Shown: in pieces, positions 38,053 through 47,698 of the stretch | Layout: each line of letters opens with the position of its first letter | Numbering within the stretch: the stretch's first letter is position 1 | Origin: Xanthobacter oligotrophicus | GTDB taxonomy: Bacteria; Pseudomonadota; Alphaproteobacteria; Rhizobiales; Xanthobacteraceae | DNA: 64,000 nt | NCBI RefSeq assembly: GCF_008364685.1 | Contig: NZ_VTTL01000015.1 | Span: 1 to 64,000, forward strand | Direction: 5' to 3' | Notes under the pieces: generated by a model | Databases searched by the model: none | What the model was told of the DNA's origin: nothing | Seen by the model: only the letters and a program-made list of their open reading frames with translations | Translations under genes and position numbers: made by a program

Positions 38053-38348
38053 GGCTTTTCACTCCTCAGACATTGACGAAATACCCGAGGCGAATGGGCC
38101 ACGGCGCCGGCTCCTGCCGTCGTCTGCGTGACCCGCGTCTCAGGGTAGGCTGGAAAGATCGTGACAAACGGTCGTAAAGTCAATGACCCATGAGGATTCG
38201 CAGGGCGTTCTTGCGGCACTGGGGCGCGGTTTTCCTGAGCGGGAGGCGAGCCACAGTTCAGCCGCCTTCCCTGCGCATCAGTAACGATGCCGCCGATCCG
38301 CGGGCCTTTCCCGTGGGCAACCGGCCTTCCCGGCCACGGACGCACCTG
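38053..38348. promoter_or_regulatory. divergent region between infC and the DUF3108 gene
   Basis: A 296-bp gap. For infC a possible -35 TTGACT lies at 38178-38183 (minus strand), with a weak GATCTT 17 bases on. A reading of the DUF3108 gene could begin at an ATG at 38190, but the added 53 residues look non-coding. No other gene is seen. Confidence 0.4.
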
Positions 38349-39212
38349 ATGACCAACGCCCGTTCCGCCTTCCTGTCCGCGCGCTCCTTCGCGGCGGTCG
38401 GTGCCCTGCTTGCCGGCACTCTTCTGGCCGGGTCCGACGCGGCCCGCGCCGATGGGCGCCTCGAAGCCAAATACACGCTCACGGTGGGCAGTGTGGAACT
38501 GGGGCGCGGCTCCATCGTGGTGGAGGCGGGGGATGCGGCCTACGAAATCACCGGCGCCGCCCGCGTCACCGGCGTGCTGCGCGCGGTGTCGTCGGGCAAG
38601 GGCGTCGCCGCCTCGCGCGGTGCGCTGTCGGGCGGCAAGATGGTGCCGCGCATCTATGCCATGAATGCCGAGGCCGACGGCAAGGCCGAGACCGCCCGCA
38701 TCGCCATCGCCGGCGGCGCGGTCAAGGAGATGGACGTGGAGCCGCCGCTGAAGCCGGTGCCCGACCGGGTGCCGCTGACGCCCGATACGCTCCAGAACAT
38801 CATCGATCCCATGAGCGGGGCCTTCATCTACCTGCCCGGCACCGCCGACCTCCTCTCCGCCGCCGCCTGCGACCGCTCGATCCCGGTGTTCGACGGCCGC
38901 CAGCGCTACGATCTGAAGCTCTCGTACCTGCGCACGGAAAAGGTGAAGACCGAGGGCTATGCCGGCCCCGCCGTGGTGTGTGGCGTGCGCTACAGCCCCA
39001 TCGCCGGCCATCGGCCGACCCGGTCCACCGTCAAATACATGGAAGAGAACAAGGACATGCAGGTGTGGCTGGTGCCCGTCGCCGGCACCCGCCTTTTGGC
39101 GCCGTTCAAGGTCTCGGTGGCCACCATGATCGGCACCGCCGTGCTGGCGGCCTCCTCGTTCGAGACGCAGGAGAAGTCCGGCACCGTCCCGGTGAGCGCC
39201 CCCCGCCCCTGA
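38349..39212 (+). CDS. DUF3108-domain exported protein
   Basis: A 287-residue protein with a signal peptide (SFAAVGALLAGTLLAG, cleavage near ARA-DG at about residue 34). The rest fits DUF3108: YTLTVGSVELGRGSI, a pattern of short beta strands, LQNIIDPMSGAF, and the late TVKYMEENKDMQVWLVPV. The family is periplasmic or outer-membrane associated, and its role is not established. The ATG at 38349 is chosen because it puts the signal peptide at the N-terminus. Confidence 0.82.
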   Translation: MTNARSAFLSARSFAAVGALLAGTLLAGSDAARADGRLEAKYTLTVGSVELGRGSIVVEAGDAAYEITGAARVTGVLRAVSSGKGVAASRGALSGGKMVPRIYAMNAEADGKAETARIAIAGGAVKEMDVEPPLKPVPDRVPLTPDTLQNIIDPMSGAFIYLPGTADLLSAAACDRSIPVFDGRQRYDLKLSYLRTEKVKTEGYAGPAVVCGVRYSPIAGHRPTRSTVKYMEENKDMQVWLVPVAGTRLLAPFKVSVATMIGTAVLAASSFETQEKSGTVPVSAPRP

Positions 39213-39455
39213 ATCGCCATGGCTTGAATCCGCCTTGCGGCCTGTCGCACCCCCACAGGTCGTAGGGGGAGAAGCGGGAACTTGGTGGTTGGTTCGATTC
39301 GGTCGCGATTCGTTCGATGCCTGTTCTCTCCCAGTCCCGGAACGGGACATGCCTCGGGGTGCAACGGGAGCGCAGCTGTTACGCAGTCGCGTTGACACCC
39401 GCCATGGCGCAGGTGTTCCCTCATCGGGCGTGAGCGGTTCACGCGTGAGGGCATC
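39213..39455. other. leader region of the glutamine synthetase-like gene
   Basis: A 243-bp spacer with several small inverted repeats: AGTCCCGGAACGGGAC around 39331-39348 and GTGAGCGGTTCAC around 39429-39441. GAGGGCATC just before the ATG is the ribosome site. No known riboswitch pattern was recognised. Confidence 0.4.
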
Positions 39456-40859
39456 ATGGCGAAACGCAGCAAGGGCGCGCAGAAGATTCCGGTGACGGCG
39501 CCGCGGGGTGTCAACTCCCTCGCCGAGGCCAAGGCCTGGATGGCCAGCCGGGGCATCACCGAGATCGAGTGCACCGTTCCCGATCTTGCGGGCGTTGCCC
39601 GCGGCAAGATCATGCCGGCCTCGAAATTCTTCTCCTCCCCGGTGATGAACCTGCCCCTGTCGGTCTTCTTCCAGACCATTTCGGGCGAGTATCCGGACTA
39701 TGAGGGGCTGGTGGATTCGGTTGTCGCCGACAGCGACCTGGTGATGGAGCCGGACCTTGCCACCCTGTGCTCGGTGCCGTGGGCGCAGGACCCCACTGCC
39801 CAGGTGATCCACGACGCCTACCATCGCGACGGACGCCCGGTGGAGCTGGCGCCGCGCCAGGTGCTGCGCCACGTCATCTCGCTCTACGAGAAGAAGGGCT
39901 GGAAGCCGGTGGTGGCGCCGGAGATCGAATTCTACCTGGTGGAGACCAACACCGATCCCGACTATCCGCTGAAGCCGCCGGTGGGCCGCTCGGGGCGCCC
40001 CGAGATCGGCCGCCAATCCTATTCCATCCAGGCGGTGAACGAGTTCGATGCCCTGTTCGAGGACATCTACGATTATTCCGAAGCCCAGGGGCTGGAGATC
40101 GACACGCTGATCCACGAGGACGGCGCCGCGCAGATGGAAATCAACCTGCGCCACGGCGATCCGCTCACGCTGGCCGACCAGGTGTTCCTGTTCAAGCGCA
40201 CCATCCGCGAGGCGGCGCTGGCGCACAAGATCTACGCCACCTTCATGGCCAAGCCCATCGCCAACGAGCCGGGCAGCGCCATGCACATCCACCAGTCGGT
40301 GATCTCGGCGCAGACCGGCAAGAACATCTTCTCGGACGACGACGGCGACCCGACGCCGGAATTCTTCTCCTTCATCGCCGGGCACCAGAAATACCTGCCG
40401 TCCGTCATGTGCATCATGGCGCCCTATGTGAATTCCTACCGGCGGCTGACGCGCGATTCCATGGCGCCCATCAACCTGCAATGGGGCTACGACAACCGCA
40501 CCGCGGGCCTGCGCGTGCCCCCCTCCACCCCCGAGGCGCGGCGGCTGGAGAACCGGGTTCCGTCCTCCGACGCCAATCCTTATCTCGTCATCGCCGCCTC
40601 GCTGGCCTGCGGCTATCTCGGCCTCACCGAGAACCTGCGCGCCACCGATCCGCTGGAAGGCGATGCCAAGAATCTCGATTTCGACCTGCCGCGCGGCCTC
40701 TTGGAGGCGGTGGCGGCCTTCTCGGACAGCGAGCCCCTCGCCGAGGTGCTCGGCCATCGCTTCGTTGCTGCCTATGCCGCGGTGAAGCAGGCGGAGTTCG
40801 AGACCTTCATGCGGGTCATCTCGCCGTGGGAGCGGGAATATCTGCTGCTGAACGTCTGA
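39456..40859 (+). CDS. glutamine synthetase-family ligase (PuuA-like)
   Basis: A 467-residue member of the glutamine synthetase superfamily, not housekeeping GlnA: it has the IECTVPDLAGVARGKIMPA start, PEIEFYLVETN, and GSAMHIHQSV and NRTAGLRVPPSTPEARRLENRVPSSDANPYL for ATP and metal binding. With an FAD oxidoreductase gene 9 bases downstream it resembles PuuA-PuuB, where putrescine is gamma-glutamylated and then oxidised. Another amine substrate is possible. No putrescine transporter, PuuC or PuuD gene is adjacent. Confidence 0.88.
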   Translation: MAKRSKGAQKIPVTAPRGVNSLAEAKAWMASRGITEIECTVPDLAGVARGKIMPASKFFSSPVMNLPLSVFFQTISGEYPDYEGLVDSVVADSDLVMEPDLATLCSVPWAQDPTAQVIHDAYHRDGRPVELAPRQVLRHVISLYEKKGWKPVVAPEIEFYLVETNTDPDYPLKPPVGRSGRPEIGRQSYSIQAVNEFDALFEDIYDYSEAQGLEIDTLIHEDGAAQMEINLRHGDPLTLADQVFLFKRTIREAALAHKIYATFMAKPIANEPGSAMHIHQSVISAQTGKNIFSDDDGDPTPEFFSFIAGHQKYLPSVMCIMAPYVNSYRRLTRDSMAPINLQWGYDNRTAGLRVPPSTPEARRLENRVPSSDANPYLVIAASLACGYLGLTENLRATDPLEGDAKNLDFDLPRGLLEAVAAFSDSEPLAEVLGHRFVAAYAAVKQAEFETFMRVISPWEREYLLLNV

Positions 40860-40867
40860 AGGCGCGC

Positions 40868-42187
40868 ATGGTGGGCGAGGCTCAATCCAGGCCACCGGCG
40901 GGGCTCGATCCCGCCGGGCATGCCGCATCCTGGTACGCGGCGACGGCCATCGCCTGTCCCGCCTTTCCCCCGCTTGCGGGCGAGGTGAAGGCGGACGTGT
41001 GCATCCTCGGCAGCGGCTACACCGGCCTGTCCGCCGCGTTGCATCTGGCGGATTGGGGCTTCGACGTGGTGGTGCTGGAGGCGGCGCGCGTCGGCTCGGG
41101 GGCGTCGGGCCGCAATGGCGGGCAGCTCCATTCCGGCCAGCGCCACGGCCAGGACGTGCTCGAAAAGGCGGTGGGCCTCGACGATGCGAAGAAGCTGTGG
41201 CACCTCGCCGAGGAGGGCAAGGCGCTGGTCCATGGCCTCATCGCGCGCCACGGCATGGAATGCGACCTGAAGAGCGGCCTGATCCATGCCGACCACAAGC
41301 CCCACTTCGTGAAGGAGAGCCACGCTTACGCCCGCCTGCTGCGGGACCGCTACGGCTACGACGCGGTCGACCCGCTGACCCGCGAGGAGATCCGCGCCCT
41401 GGTGGGCAGCGATGCCTATCATGGCGGGGTGATCGACCGGAAGGCCGGCCACCTCCACCCGCTCAACTTCGCCCTCAGTCTCGCCAAAGCGGCGGCCGGG
41501 GCCGGCGCGCGGATCTTCGAGGGCACCCGTGCCGTCGGCGTGAAGGAGGAGGGCGCGGGGGTCACCGTCACCACAGAAGGGGGCGCCATCGTGCGTGCCG
41601 GCTTCCTGCTGGAATGCGGCAACGGCCTCATGGACGGCTTCGACCGGCGGGTGGACAGCCATGTCATGCCCATCTGCAACTACATCATCGCCACCGAGCC
41701 TCTGGGGGCGCGGGCGCGGGAGATCATCGCCAATGACGCGGCGGTGGCGGACAGCCGCTTCGTCATCAATTATTTCCGCCTGAGCGGTGACGGCCGGCTG
41801 CTGTTCGGCGGCGGCGAGAGCTACCGTCGGGGTCTGAGGACCGACGTGGCCGGCTTCGTGCGGCCCTACATGCTGCGGATCTTCCCGCAGCTTCAGGACG
41901 TGCACATCGACTATGCGTGGGGCGGGGTGCTCGCCATCACCCTCAACCGCATGCCGTTCGTGCGCCGGCTGTCGGACAAGGTGCTGGTCTCGGCCGGCTA
42001 CAGCGGGCAGGGGGTGGCGCTGGCGCCCCTGTTCGGCAAGATCCTGGCCGAGGCGGTCAAGGGACAGCTGGAGCATTTCGACCTGCTCCAGCGCCTGCCG
42101 GTGCCACCGTTTCCCGGCGGCAGGCTCATGCGATACCCGCTCTTGGTGGCGGGCCTCAGCTATTACGCCATGCGCGACCGGCTCTGA
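40868..42187 (+). CDS. FAD-dependent amine oxidoreductase (PuuB-like)
   Basis: A 439-residue DAO-type flavoenzyme: FAD motif ILGSGYTGLSAALHLA near residue 42, then VLEAARVGSGASGRNGGQLHSGQ, the ATEPLG segment and a C-terminal SAGYSGQGVALAPLFGK. This fits gamma-glutamylputrescine oxidoreductase or related enzymes that make an aldehyde and H2O2. It is 8 bases after the ligase gene, in one operon with it. The start ATG at 40868 has a weak ribosome site (AAGGCGCGC). Confidence 0.88.
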   Translation: MVGEAQSRPPAGLDPAGHAASWYAATAIACPAFPPLAGEVKADVCILGSGYTGLSAALHLADWGFDVVVLEAARVGSGASGRNGGQLHSGQRHGQDVLEKAVGLDDAKKLWHLAEEGKALVHGLIARHGMECDLKSGLIHADHKPHFVKESHAYARLLRDRYGYDAVDPLTREEIRALVGSDAYHGGVIDRKAGHLHPLNFALSLAKAAAGAGARIFEGTRAVGVKEEGAGVTVTTEGGAIVRAGFLLECGNGLMDGFDRRVDSHVMPICNYIIATEPLGARAREIIANDAAVADSRFVINYFRLSGDGRLLFGGGESYRRGLRTDVAGFVRPYMLRIFPQLQDVHIDYAWGGVLAITLNRMPFVRRLSDKVLVSAGYSGQGVALAPLFGKILAEAVKGQLEHFDLLQRLPVPPFPGGRLMRYPLLVAGLSYYAMRDRL

Positions 42188-42229
42188 CGCGAACCGGTCC
42201 ACCCTGCGCCTGAAAAGTTCCGGTCGGGC

Positions 42230-42613
42230 TCAGTTCAGCCCGCCGAGCCGCCGCGCCTCTGCGAGAGCCTTGAGGCAGCCCGCCTCGTCGCCGCCGGCCT
42301 GGAGGTTGATGGCCTGGTTGAGCGCGCCATAGGCGCCGCTGTCGGGTGGCGTGAGGCCGGCGGCGGCCAGCGAGCCGGGGGTCGGCTGCTGGTCGGTCTG
42401 CGCGCCGATGGTCTGCTCCTGCGGCGGCGGCTTCTTGGGCGCGGGCTCGCGCGCCTTGAGCTGGGCTTGCACGGTGACGATCTGCTCCAGGCAGGCCTGG
42501 GCACGGGCGGGTGCCGACCAGGCGGCGAGGGCTAGCGCCGCGGTGAGTGCGCAGGCGGTGCGGAGCACCGCGGGACGAGCGCAAGCGGGGCGGGATGCAA
42601 ACAGGGCGATCAT
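42230..42613 (-). CDS. small exported protein of unknown function
   Basis: A 127-residue protein with a clear signal peptide (LRTACALTAALALAAWSAPARA-QA, cut near residue 39). The mature part has two cysteines (CLEQIVTVQAQL and AGCLKALAEAR), a Pro/Lys/Gln-rich middle and a final helical repeat. The GAGG box stands 7 bases before the ATG. I do not recognise a family. It follows terC with a 146-bp gap. Confidence 0.72.
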   Translation of the reverse strand: MIALFASRPACARPAVLRTACALTAALALAAWSAPARAQACLEQIVTVQAQLKAREPAPKKPPPQEQTIGAQTDQQPTPGSLAAAGLTPPDSGAYGALNQAINLQAGGDEAGCLKALAEARRLGGLN

Positions 42614-42759
42614 TCTCGACCTCGAAGACTTAAATCGGGCCGGCCGGGCCGGCCCGAAGCGAGCATAGAGAGGCGCGCGCCGCCTTGCCATTGGCCTTGC
42701 GCAAATGGCAGCGGAAGACGGCTGCCATCTGTCCGCAAAGCACGGGCGGGCGTCCCCGC

Positions 42760-43503
42760 TCAATGCCCGCCGGAGGCCGGGCGGCGCCGGCGGGACAGCA
42801 TGTTGAGCGCCTCGATAGCGGCAGAAAAGGCCATGGCCGCATAGATGTAGCCCTTGGGCACATGGGCGCCGAAGCCTTCCGCGATCAGCGTCATGCCGAT
42901 CATGATGAGGAAGCCCAGCGCCAGCATCACCACGGTGGGGTTGGCCTCGATGAACTTCGCCAGCGGGTCGGCGGCGAGCAGCATGCAGGTCACGGCCGCG
43001 ATCACCGCGATGATCATGATGGGGATGTGCTCGGTCATGCCCACGGCGGTGATGATGCTGTCGATGGAGAACACGAGGTCCAGCATCAGGATCTGGGCGA
43101 TGGCGGCGGCAAAGCCGATGGTGACCTTTGCGTCCTGCACGTCCTCGGCATGGGTGCGCGGGTCCACATTGTGGTGGATCTCCGTGGTCGCCTTCCACAC
43201 CAGGAACAGGCCGCCGGCGATGAGGATGAGGTCGCGCCAGGAGAAGCCGTGCCCGAACACCTCGAAGATGGGGGCGGTCAGCTTCACGATGATGGCGATG
43301 GTGCCGAGCAGCGCCAGCCGCATGACCAGCGCAAGGCCGATGCCGATGCGCCGGGCCTTGGTGCGGTACTGGGGCGGCAGCTTGTTGGTGAGGATGGAGA
43401 TGAAGATGAGGTTGTCGATGCCGAGCACCACTTCCATGGCCACCAGCGTCACCAGGGCCACCCACGCGGCGGGGTCGGCGGCGAGTTGAAGGAGGTAGTC
43501 CAT
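42760..43503 (-). CDS. TerC-family integral membrane protein
   Basis: A 247-residue membrane protein with about seven helices and the acidic in-membrane motifs of Ter[12 protein letters not shown] near residue 27 and [13 protein letters not shown]. Family members are linked to manganese export or metal loading of exported proteins, and earlier to tellurite resistance. The ATG directly follows the TAG of the lipid kinase gene, so translation is coupled. It ends with an Arg-rich tail. Confidence 0.9.
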   Translation of the reverse strand: MDYLLQLAADPAAWVALVTLVAMEVVLGIDNLIFISILTNKLPPQYRTKARRIGIGLALVMRLALLGTIAIIVKLTAPIFEVFGHGFSWRDLILIAGGLFLVWKATTEIHHNVDPRTHAEDVQDAKVTIGFAAAIAQILMLDLVFSIDSIITAVGMTEHIPIMIIAVIAAVTCMLLAADPLAKFIEANPTVVMLALGFLIMIGMTLIAEGFGAHVPKGYIYAAMAFSAAIEALNMLSRRRRPASGGH

Positions 43504-44445
43504 CTAGGCAGAACCTTCGGCTAGGGGGATGGGGGAGGGGACAGAGGAAAGGGCAGGGGCCGGCGCATAAACGTGGATCGCGCCCGGCCGGATCCGGAAA
43601 TGGGCCGGGGTAAAGGTGACGAGCTCGCCGTCGGTGTTCACCGGGCGCGGCCGGCTGGTGCGCACCACCACCTCTGTGGTGCGGAAGGCGCGCACGTCGT
43701 CCCACGCGCCCTGGGTGCCGCGTCGCAGTGCCGGCAGCAGCGCGAGCAGGCGCCACCAATGGTCCACTTCGAGGCTGTAGAAATCGAGCCGGCCGTCGTC
43801 GGCGGTGGCGGTGGCCTCCACCGTCATGCCGCCACCATAGTGTCGGCCGTTGCCCACTGAGACTTGCAGGGTGCGCACCTGCTCCACCGTGCCGTCATGT
43901 TCGATGAAGGCGGTGAACAGGCGCGACTGCATCAGCAGGCGCGCAGCGATGATGCCGTAGCCGAGCACGCCGAAGCGGCGCTTGGCCTCCTGCGTCAGAG
44001 CGCGGGCGAGATCGGCGGAAAAGCCGATGCTGGCCACGTTGAGGAAGGGATGGCCGTTCACCTCGCCGAGGTCGATGGGCCGCGGCGCGCCGGCCAGGAC
44101 CACGTCGGCGGCGGCCGCAAGGTCGGTGGGGATGGCGAGGGTGCGCGCGAAATCGTTGGCGGTGCCCAGCGGCAGCACGCCGAGCGGCAGCTGGGTGTCG
44201 AACAGGCCGGAGGCGGCCGCATTCAGCGTGCCGTCGCCGCCGCCGAGGACGATGAGATCGGCGTCGCCGGCACGGGCGCGGATGGTGTCGGAGATGGCGG
44301 CGGCGCCGGGCCAGCCGACATCGGTGAGGTCGAGCTCGCGCGCCAGAAGGTCACGCACCGCGCCGAGGGATGCAGTGCCCTGGCGCGCGCCGGGATTGAC
44401 CAGGAACAGCGCGCGGCGCCGGTGGGGAGGGCGCGGGACTGTCAT
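43504..44445 (-). CDS. diacylglycerol/lipid kinase-family protein
   Basis: A 313-residue DAGK-catalytic protein: ALFLVNPGARQG at the start, the nucleotide loop VLGGGDGTLN, and PLGTANDFARTL. The C-terminal beta-sandwich has the NTDGE motif. It would phosphorylate a lipid such as diacylglycerol, sphingoid base or ceramide; the substrate is not known. I chose the ATG at 44445 (MTVPRPPHRRR). TerC follows directly. Confidence 0.88.
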   Translation of the reverse strand: MTVPRPPHRRRALFLVNPGARQGTASLGAVRDLLARELDLTDVGWPGAAAISDTIRARAGDADLIVLGGGDGTLNAAASGLFDTQLPLGVLPLGTANDFARTLAIPTDLAAAADVVLAGAPRPIDLGEVNGHPFLNVASIGFSADLARALTQEAKRRFGVLGYGIIAARLLMQSRLFTAFIEHDGTVEQVRTLQVSVGNGRHYGGGMTVEATATADDGRLDFYSLEVDHWWRLLALLPALRRGTQGAWDDVRAFRTTEVVVRTSRPRPVNTDGELVTFTPAHFRIRPGAIHVYAPAPALSSVPSPIPLAEGSA

Positions 44446-44970
44446 GTCCAGTGGGGTGCGATCATGGGCCAGGTTTCCGGTGAGTGCTGAGCACGCGGTG
44501 ATCCGACATCGCGCAGCGGAACTGCGCCAGAGGGGCCCGGATCGGTTTCGGTAAGGTAAGGTGTAGCGCGCGACAGCCAAGGTAATGTGGCGGAATGTCG
44601 CAATACGCTGCGCTCGGTCCGGTCCGGGCGGAATTCCGGAGCGGCACGGGGCGCGAAGGGATCTGAGGAGAAGCCGAAAAATTTGGGGGAGGAGAGCGGG
44701 GGCGTTGCTCTCCTCCCCCTGGTTCGATCAAGACGCGGGTTGCGGTACCGCGGCATTGACCGAACGGTTCGGTTCGGTGCTTATGGTTTAGCGCAGCATG
44801 AATGGCATTGCAAGAGAGAACTGAACGGTTCGGTCGGTTTTCGGTGGTGCCGGCCTGTTGCGGCGATGTCACCTCGTTCGCGCGTATCGCGGCGACGCCT
44901 GATCGGTGCTTGCGCGCCGGTGCTGCGATCCCGCAAGAACGTAGGGCTGGAAAGAAAGAGACGTGGGAGT
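44446..44970. promoter_or_regulatory. divergent control region with TetR-type operators
   Basis: This 525-bp gap separates the lipid kinase (leftward) from the TetR gene (rightward). ACCGAACGGTTCGGT (44759-44773) is a perfect 7-1-7 palindrome; the core GAACGGTTCGGT recurs at 44823-44834. A -35-like TTGACC (44756-44761) overlaps the first palindrome and TATGGT (44782-44787) follows it, so bound repressor would block the promoter. Transcript start would be near 44795, about 175 bases before the gene. The left 250 bases show nothing clear. Confidence 0.7.
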
Positions 44971-45675
44971 ATGACCGACATCGGTGGCGCCGACCTCAAG
45001 CCGCGCAGCCCGGAGCTGCGGGACGCGGGCGTGCGGGACACGGCACATGGCGCGGGCCAGGACCCGGAAAAGCGCAGCCAGATCCTGTCCGGCGCGCGCC
45101 GGGTGTTCTTCGAGCGCGGCTTCGATGCGGCCAGCATGGGCGACATCGCGCGCGCGGCAGGGGTCTCCAAGGGCACGCTCTACGTCTATTTCGAGAATAA
45201 GGAGGACCTCTTCGCCGCCCTCGTGGGGAGCGAGTGCGAGGAGACCGCCGAGCGCATGTTCGTGCTCGATGGCGAGGAGGAGGACGTGGAAACCGTCCTC
45301 ACCAAGCTCGGCTATTCCTTCGTCCACGCCATCCTGCGGCCGAGCAGCATCGCACTGCTGCGCACGGTGATCGCCATCTCCGCCAAGTTTCCCGACATCG
45401 GCCGCCGCTTCTTCGAGGCGGGCCCCTGCGAGGGGATCTCGCGCCTGTCGGTCTATCTCGCCGCCAAGGTGGAGCAGGGCGTGCTCGACATCGACGACGT
45501 GGAGCAGGCGGCGAGCCAGTTCCTCACCCTCTGCAAGGACGGGGTGACCATTCCCGCCCTGGTGGGCGCGCCCGGTGCGCCCGATCCCGAGGCGGTGGAG
45601 AAATCGGTGAAGGGGGCGGTTCGCGTCTTCATGCGGGCCTATGGCGCCAGTTGCCCTCGGCCGCAAGGCGCGTAG
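44971..45675 (+). CDS. TetR/AcrR-family transcriptional regulator
   Basis: A 234-residue regulator with an N-terminal extension of about 33 residues, then the TetR HTH (about 37-80): [43 protein letters not shown]. The C-terminal domain resembles AcrR/TetR_C_7 with [13 protein letters not shown]. The ATG at 44971 has GGGAG very close (1 base) and AAAGAAAGAG further up; longer readings are non-coding. Palindromic operators in its own promoter suggest autorepression. It may also control the divergent lipid kinase/terC genes. Confidence 0.88.
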   Translation: MTDIGGADLKPRSPELRDAGVRDTAHGAGQDPEKRSQILSGARRVFFERGFDAASMGDIARAAGVSKGTLYVYFENKEDLFAALVGSECEETAERMFVLDGEEEDVETVLTKLGYSFVHAILRPSSIALLRTVIAISAKFPDIGRRFFEAGPCEGISRLSVYLAAKVEQGVLDIDDVEQAASQFLTLCKDGVTIPALVGAPGAPDPEAVEKSVKGAVRVFMRAYGASCPRPQGA

Positions 45676-45720
45676 CGCGAGGGCTCGTAGCAAGGCGCTG
45701 CCGCGTTCGAACATGTGCCG

Positions 45721-46185
45721 TCACGAGGCGGCCCGCTGCGGCACCGTGAGCCGGCCTTCGGCATCGAACGGGAAGAAGGGGTTGTGCGCCACTTCCCACA
45801 GATGCCCGTCGGGATCGGCGAAATAGCCGCTGGTGCCGCCCCAGAACACCTTCTGCGCCGGCTTCACCCGTGTGCCACCGGCCGCCACGGCGCGGGCGAT
45901 CACGAGCGCGACTTCGTCTTCCTGCGCCACGTTGCAGGCGAGGGTCTGGCCGCAGAAGGGTTGCGGCGGCGTATCCGCCAGCATGGCGTCGTCGGCCAGG
46001 CGGTCGCGCGGATACAGGCTCAGCACCACGTGCCCGGCGAGGAAGAAGGCGACGCCCTGCGTGTCCAGGTCGCGCCGCTCCAGTCCCATCGCAGTGTAGA
46101 AGGCGATGGCGCGGCCAAGGTCGCCGACCCCCAAGGTGACAAGATGCAGGCGAAGCGCGGGTGCCGGCGGCGTGGGCGTCTCCAT
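45721..46185 (-). CDS. VOC-family protein (glyoxalase/bleomycin-resistance fold)
   Basis: A 154-residue VOC protein with two beta-alpha-beta-beta-beta units: LRLHLVTLGVGDLGRAIAFYTAMGL near the start and FADPDGHLWEVAHNPFF near the end, where the Glu is the usual metal ligand. Enzyme or binding role unknown. It starts 8 bases after the PA0069-type radical SAM stop and may be cotranscribed with it. Confidence 0.88.
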   Translation of the reverse strand: METPTPPAPALRLHLVTLGVGDLGRAIAFYTAMGLERRDLDTQGVAFFLAGHVVLSLYPRDRLADDAMLADTPPQPFCGQTLACNVAQEDEVALVIARAVAAGGTRVKPAQKVFWGGTSGYFADPDGHLWEVAHNPFFPFDAEGRLTVPQRAAS

Positions 46186-46193
46186 GGGGATCT

Positions 46194-47498
46194 TCAATCG
46201 AACAGGCTGAGCTGCACGCCCGCCGGCTTGGGGCGGCGGAAATGGGCGGTGGTCAACTTCAGCCCGCGCCCGGCAAGGCCGAGCCGTCGCGCCGCGATCT
46301 CGAAGCGGCGGCCCACGGTCCAGGCATAGGGGCCGTCCCCCCGCATCCGCTTGCCGAACGCGGCATCGTAGTCCTTGCCGCCGTGCATCTGGCGGATCAG
46401 GCCGAGCACGTGCCGCGCCTTGTCGGGGAAGTGGGTCACCAGCCATTCGCGGAACAGGTCGGCGATCTCCAGCGGCAGGCGCAGCATGACATAGCCCGCC
46501 TCGCTGGCGCCGGCGGCTTTGGCGGCATCGAGGATGCGCTCCACCTCCATGTCGTTGAGCGCCGGGATGAGCGGGGCGGTGAGCACCGCCGTGGGAATGC
46601 CCGCATCGGCGAGGCGGCGGATGGTGCCGAGCCGCACGTGGGGGCTCGCCGCCCGCGGCTCCATGGTGCGGGCCAGGTGCGGATCGAGGGTGGTGATGGA
46701 GATGGCCACCTTGACGAGGCCGCGCTCGGCCATGGGAGCGAGGATGTCGATGTCGCGCGCCACCAGCCCTGACTTGGTGACGATGCCCACCGGATGGCCG
46801 AATTCGGAGAGTACCTCCAGCAGGCGGCGGGTGACCTCGTAGCGCTTTTCGATGGGCTGGTAGGGGTCGGTGTTGGTGCCCATGGCGATGACGCGGGGCT
46901 GGTAGGAGGATTGGGACAGTTCCCGCGCCAGCAGCTCAGGCGCGTCCGGCTTCACGAACAGCTTGGTCTCGAAGTCGAGGCCCGCTGAAAGGCCGTGATA
47001 GGCGTGGGTCGGCCGGGCGAAGCAATAGACGCAGCCGTGCTCGCAGCCCCGATAGGCATTGATGGAGCGATCGAAGGCGATATCCGGCGACTGGTTGCGG
47101 GTGATGACCGTGCGCGCGCGCTCTTCCGTCACCTGCGTGCGCAGGGGCGGCAGGTCCTCCAGGCTCTGCCATCCGTCGTCGAACAGGATGCGGGCGGCCG
47201 GCTCGAAGCGCCCGGCGGCGTTGGAGACCGCCCCCCTCCCGCGCCGGCGCTCCCCGTCCACGGCGCTCCCGACCTCCCCGTCGAGGGCGGGCGGCACCAC
47301 GGGGGGCGGAGCCGCCTTTTCTTCGGCAAGGCGCCCGAGGATGCGATTGGCGCGCGGCTCGCTCACCGCGAGGGCCGCCGCCTTGGCCTTGGGTCCAGCA
47401 GCCTTGGTGCCGTCCGAGCGCGTGCCACGTACGGCACGCCCGGCAGCGCGGGTGGTGGGGCCCGCAGGATCGAAGAGGGAATCGCGCTCGAGGCTCAT
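46194..47498 (-). CDS. PA0069-family radical SAM protein
   Basis: A 434-residue radical SAM protein related to SplB-like lyases. The cluster motif is CEHGCVYC (Cys152, Cys156, Cys159) in INAYRGCEHGCVYCFARP, followed by MGTNTDPYQPIE and TKSGLVARD. The N-terminal 130 residues include a basic, low-complexity part and the RILFDDGWQSLEDLPPL segment. Function is not established; photolesion repair has been considered for relatives. The ATG at 47498 is preferred over a longer start. Confidence 0.9.
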   Translation of the reverse strand: MSLERDSLFDPAGPTTRAAGRAVRGTRSDGTKAAGPKAKAAALAVSEPRANRILGRLAEEKAAPPPVVPPALDGEVGSAVDGERRRGRGAVSNAAGRFEPAARILFDDGWQSLEDLPPLRTQVTEERARTVITRNQSPDIAFDRSINAYRGCEHGCVYCFARPTHAYHGLSAGLDFETKLFVKPDAPELLARELSQSSYQPRVIAMGTNTDPYQPIEKRYEVTRRLLEVLSEFGHPVGIVTKSGLVARDIDILAPMAERGLVKVAISITTLDPHLARTMEPRAASPHVRLGTIRRLADAGIPTAVLTAPLIPALNDMEVERILDAAKAAGASEAGYVMLRLPLEIADLFREWLVTHFPDKARHVLGLIRQMHGGKDYDAAFGKRMRGDGPYAWTVGRRFEIAARRLGLAGRGLKLTTAHFRRPKPAGVQLSLFD

Positions 47499-47698
47499 GG
47501 GAAAAAAGGTAGCACCCGAAACGGAACAAAACAAGAACTTCGGGTTGCCGCTGAAGCCTTTCCCATTGCCTTCAGGTGGTTGCCGGATGAGGCAGATGAC
47601 TCAACGGCTTGGATTTGGCATATTGTACACCACAACCCGGTTGCCAGACATTCGCATCTCCGCTAAAGCCCTAATTGAGGCCTGAAAAGGGGGAAAAG

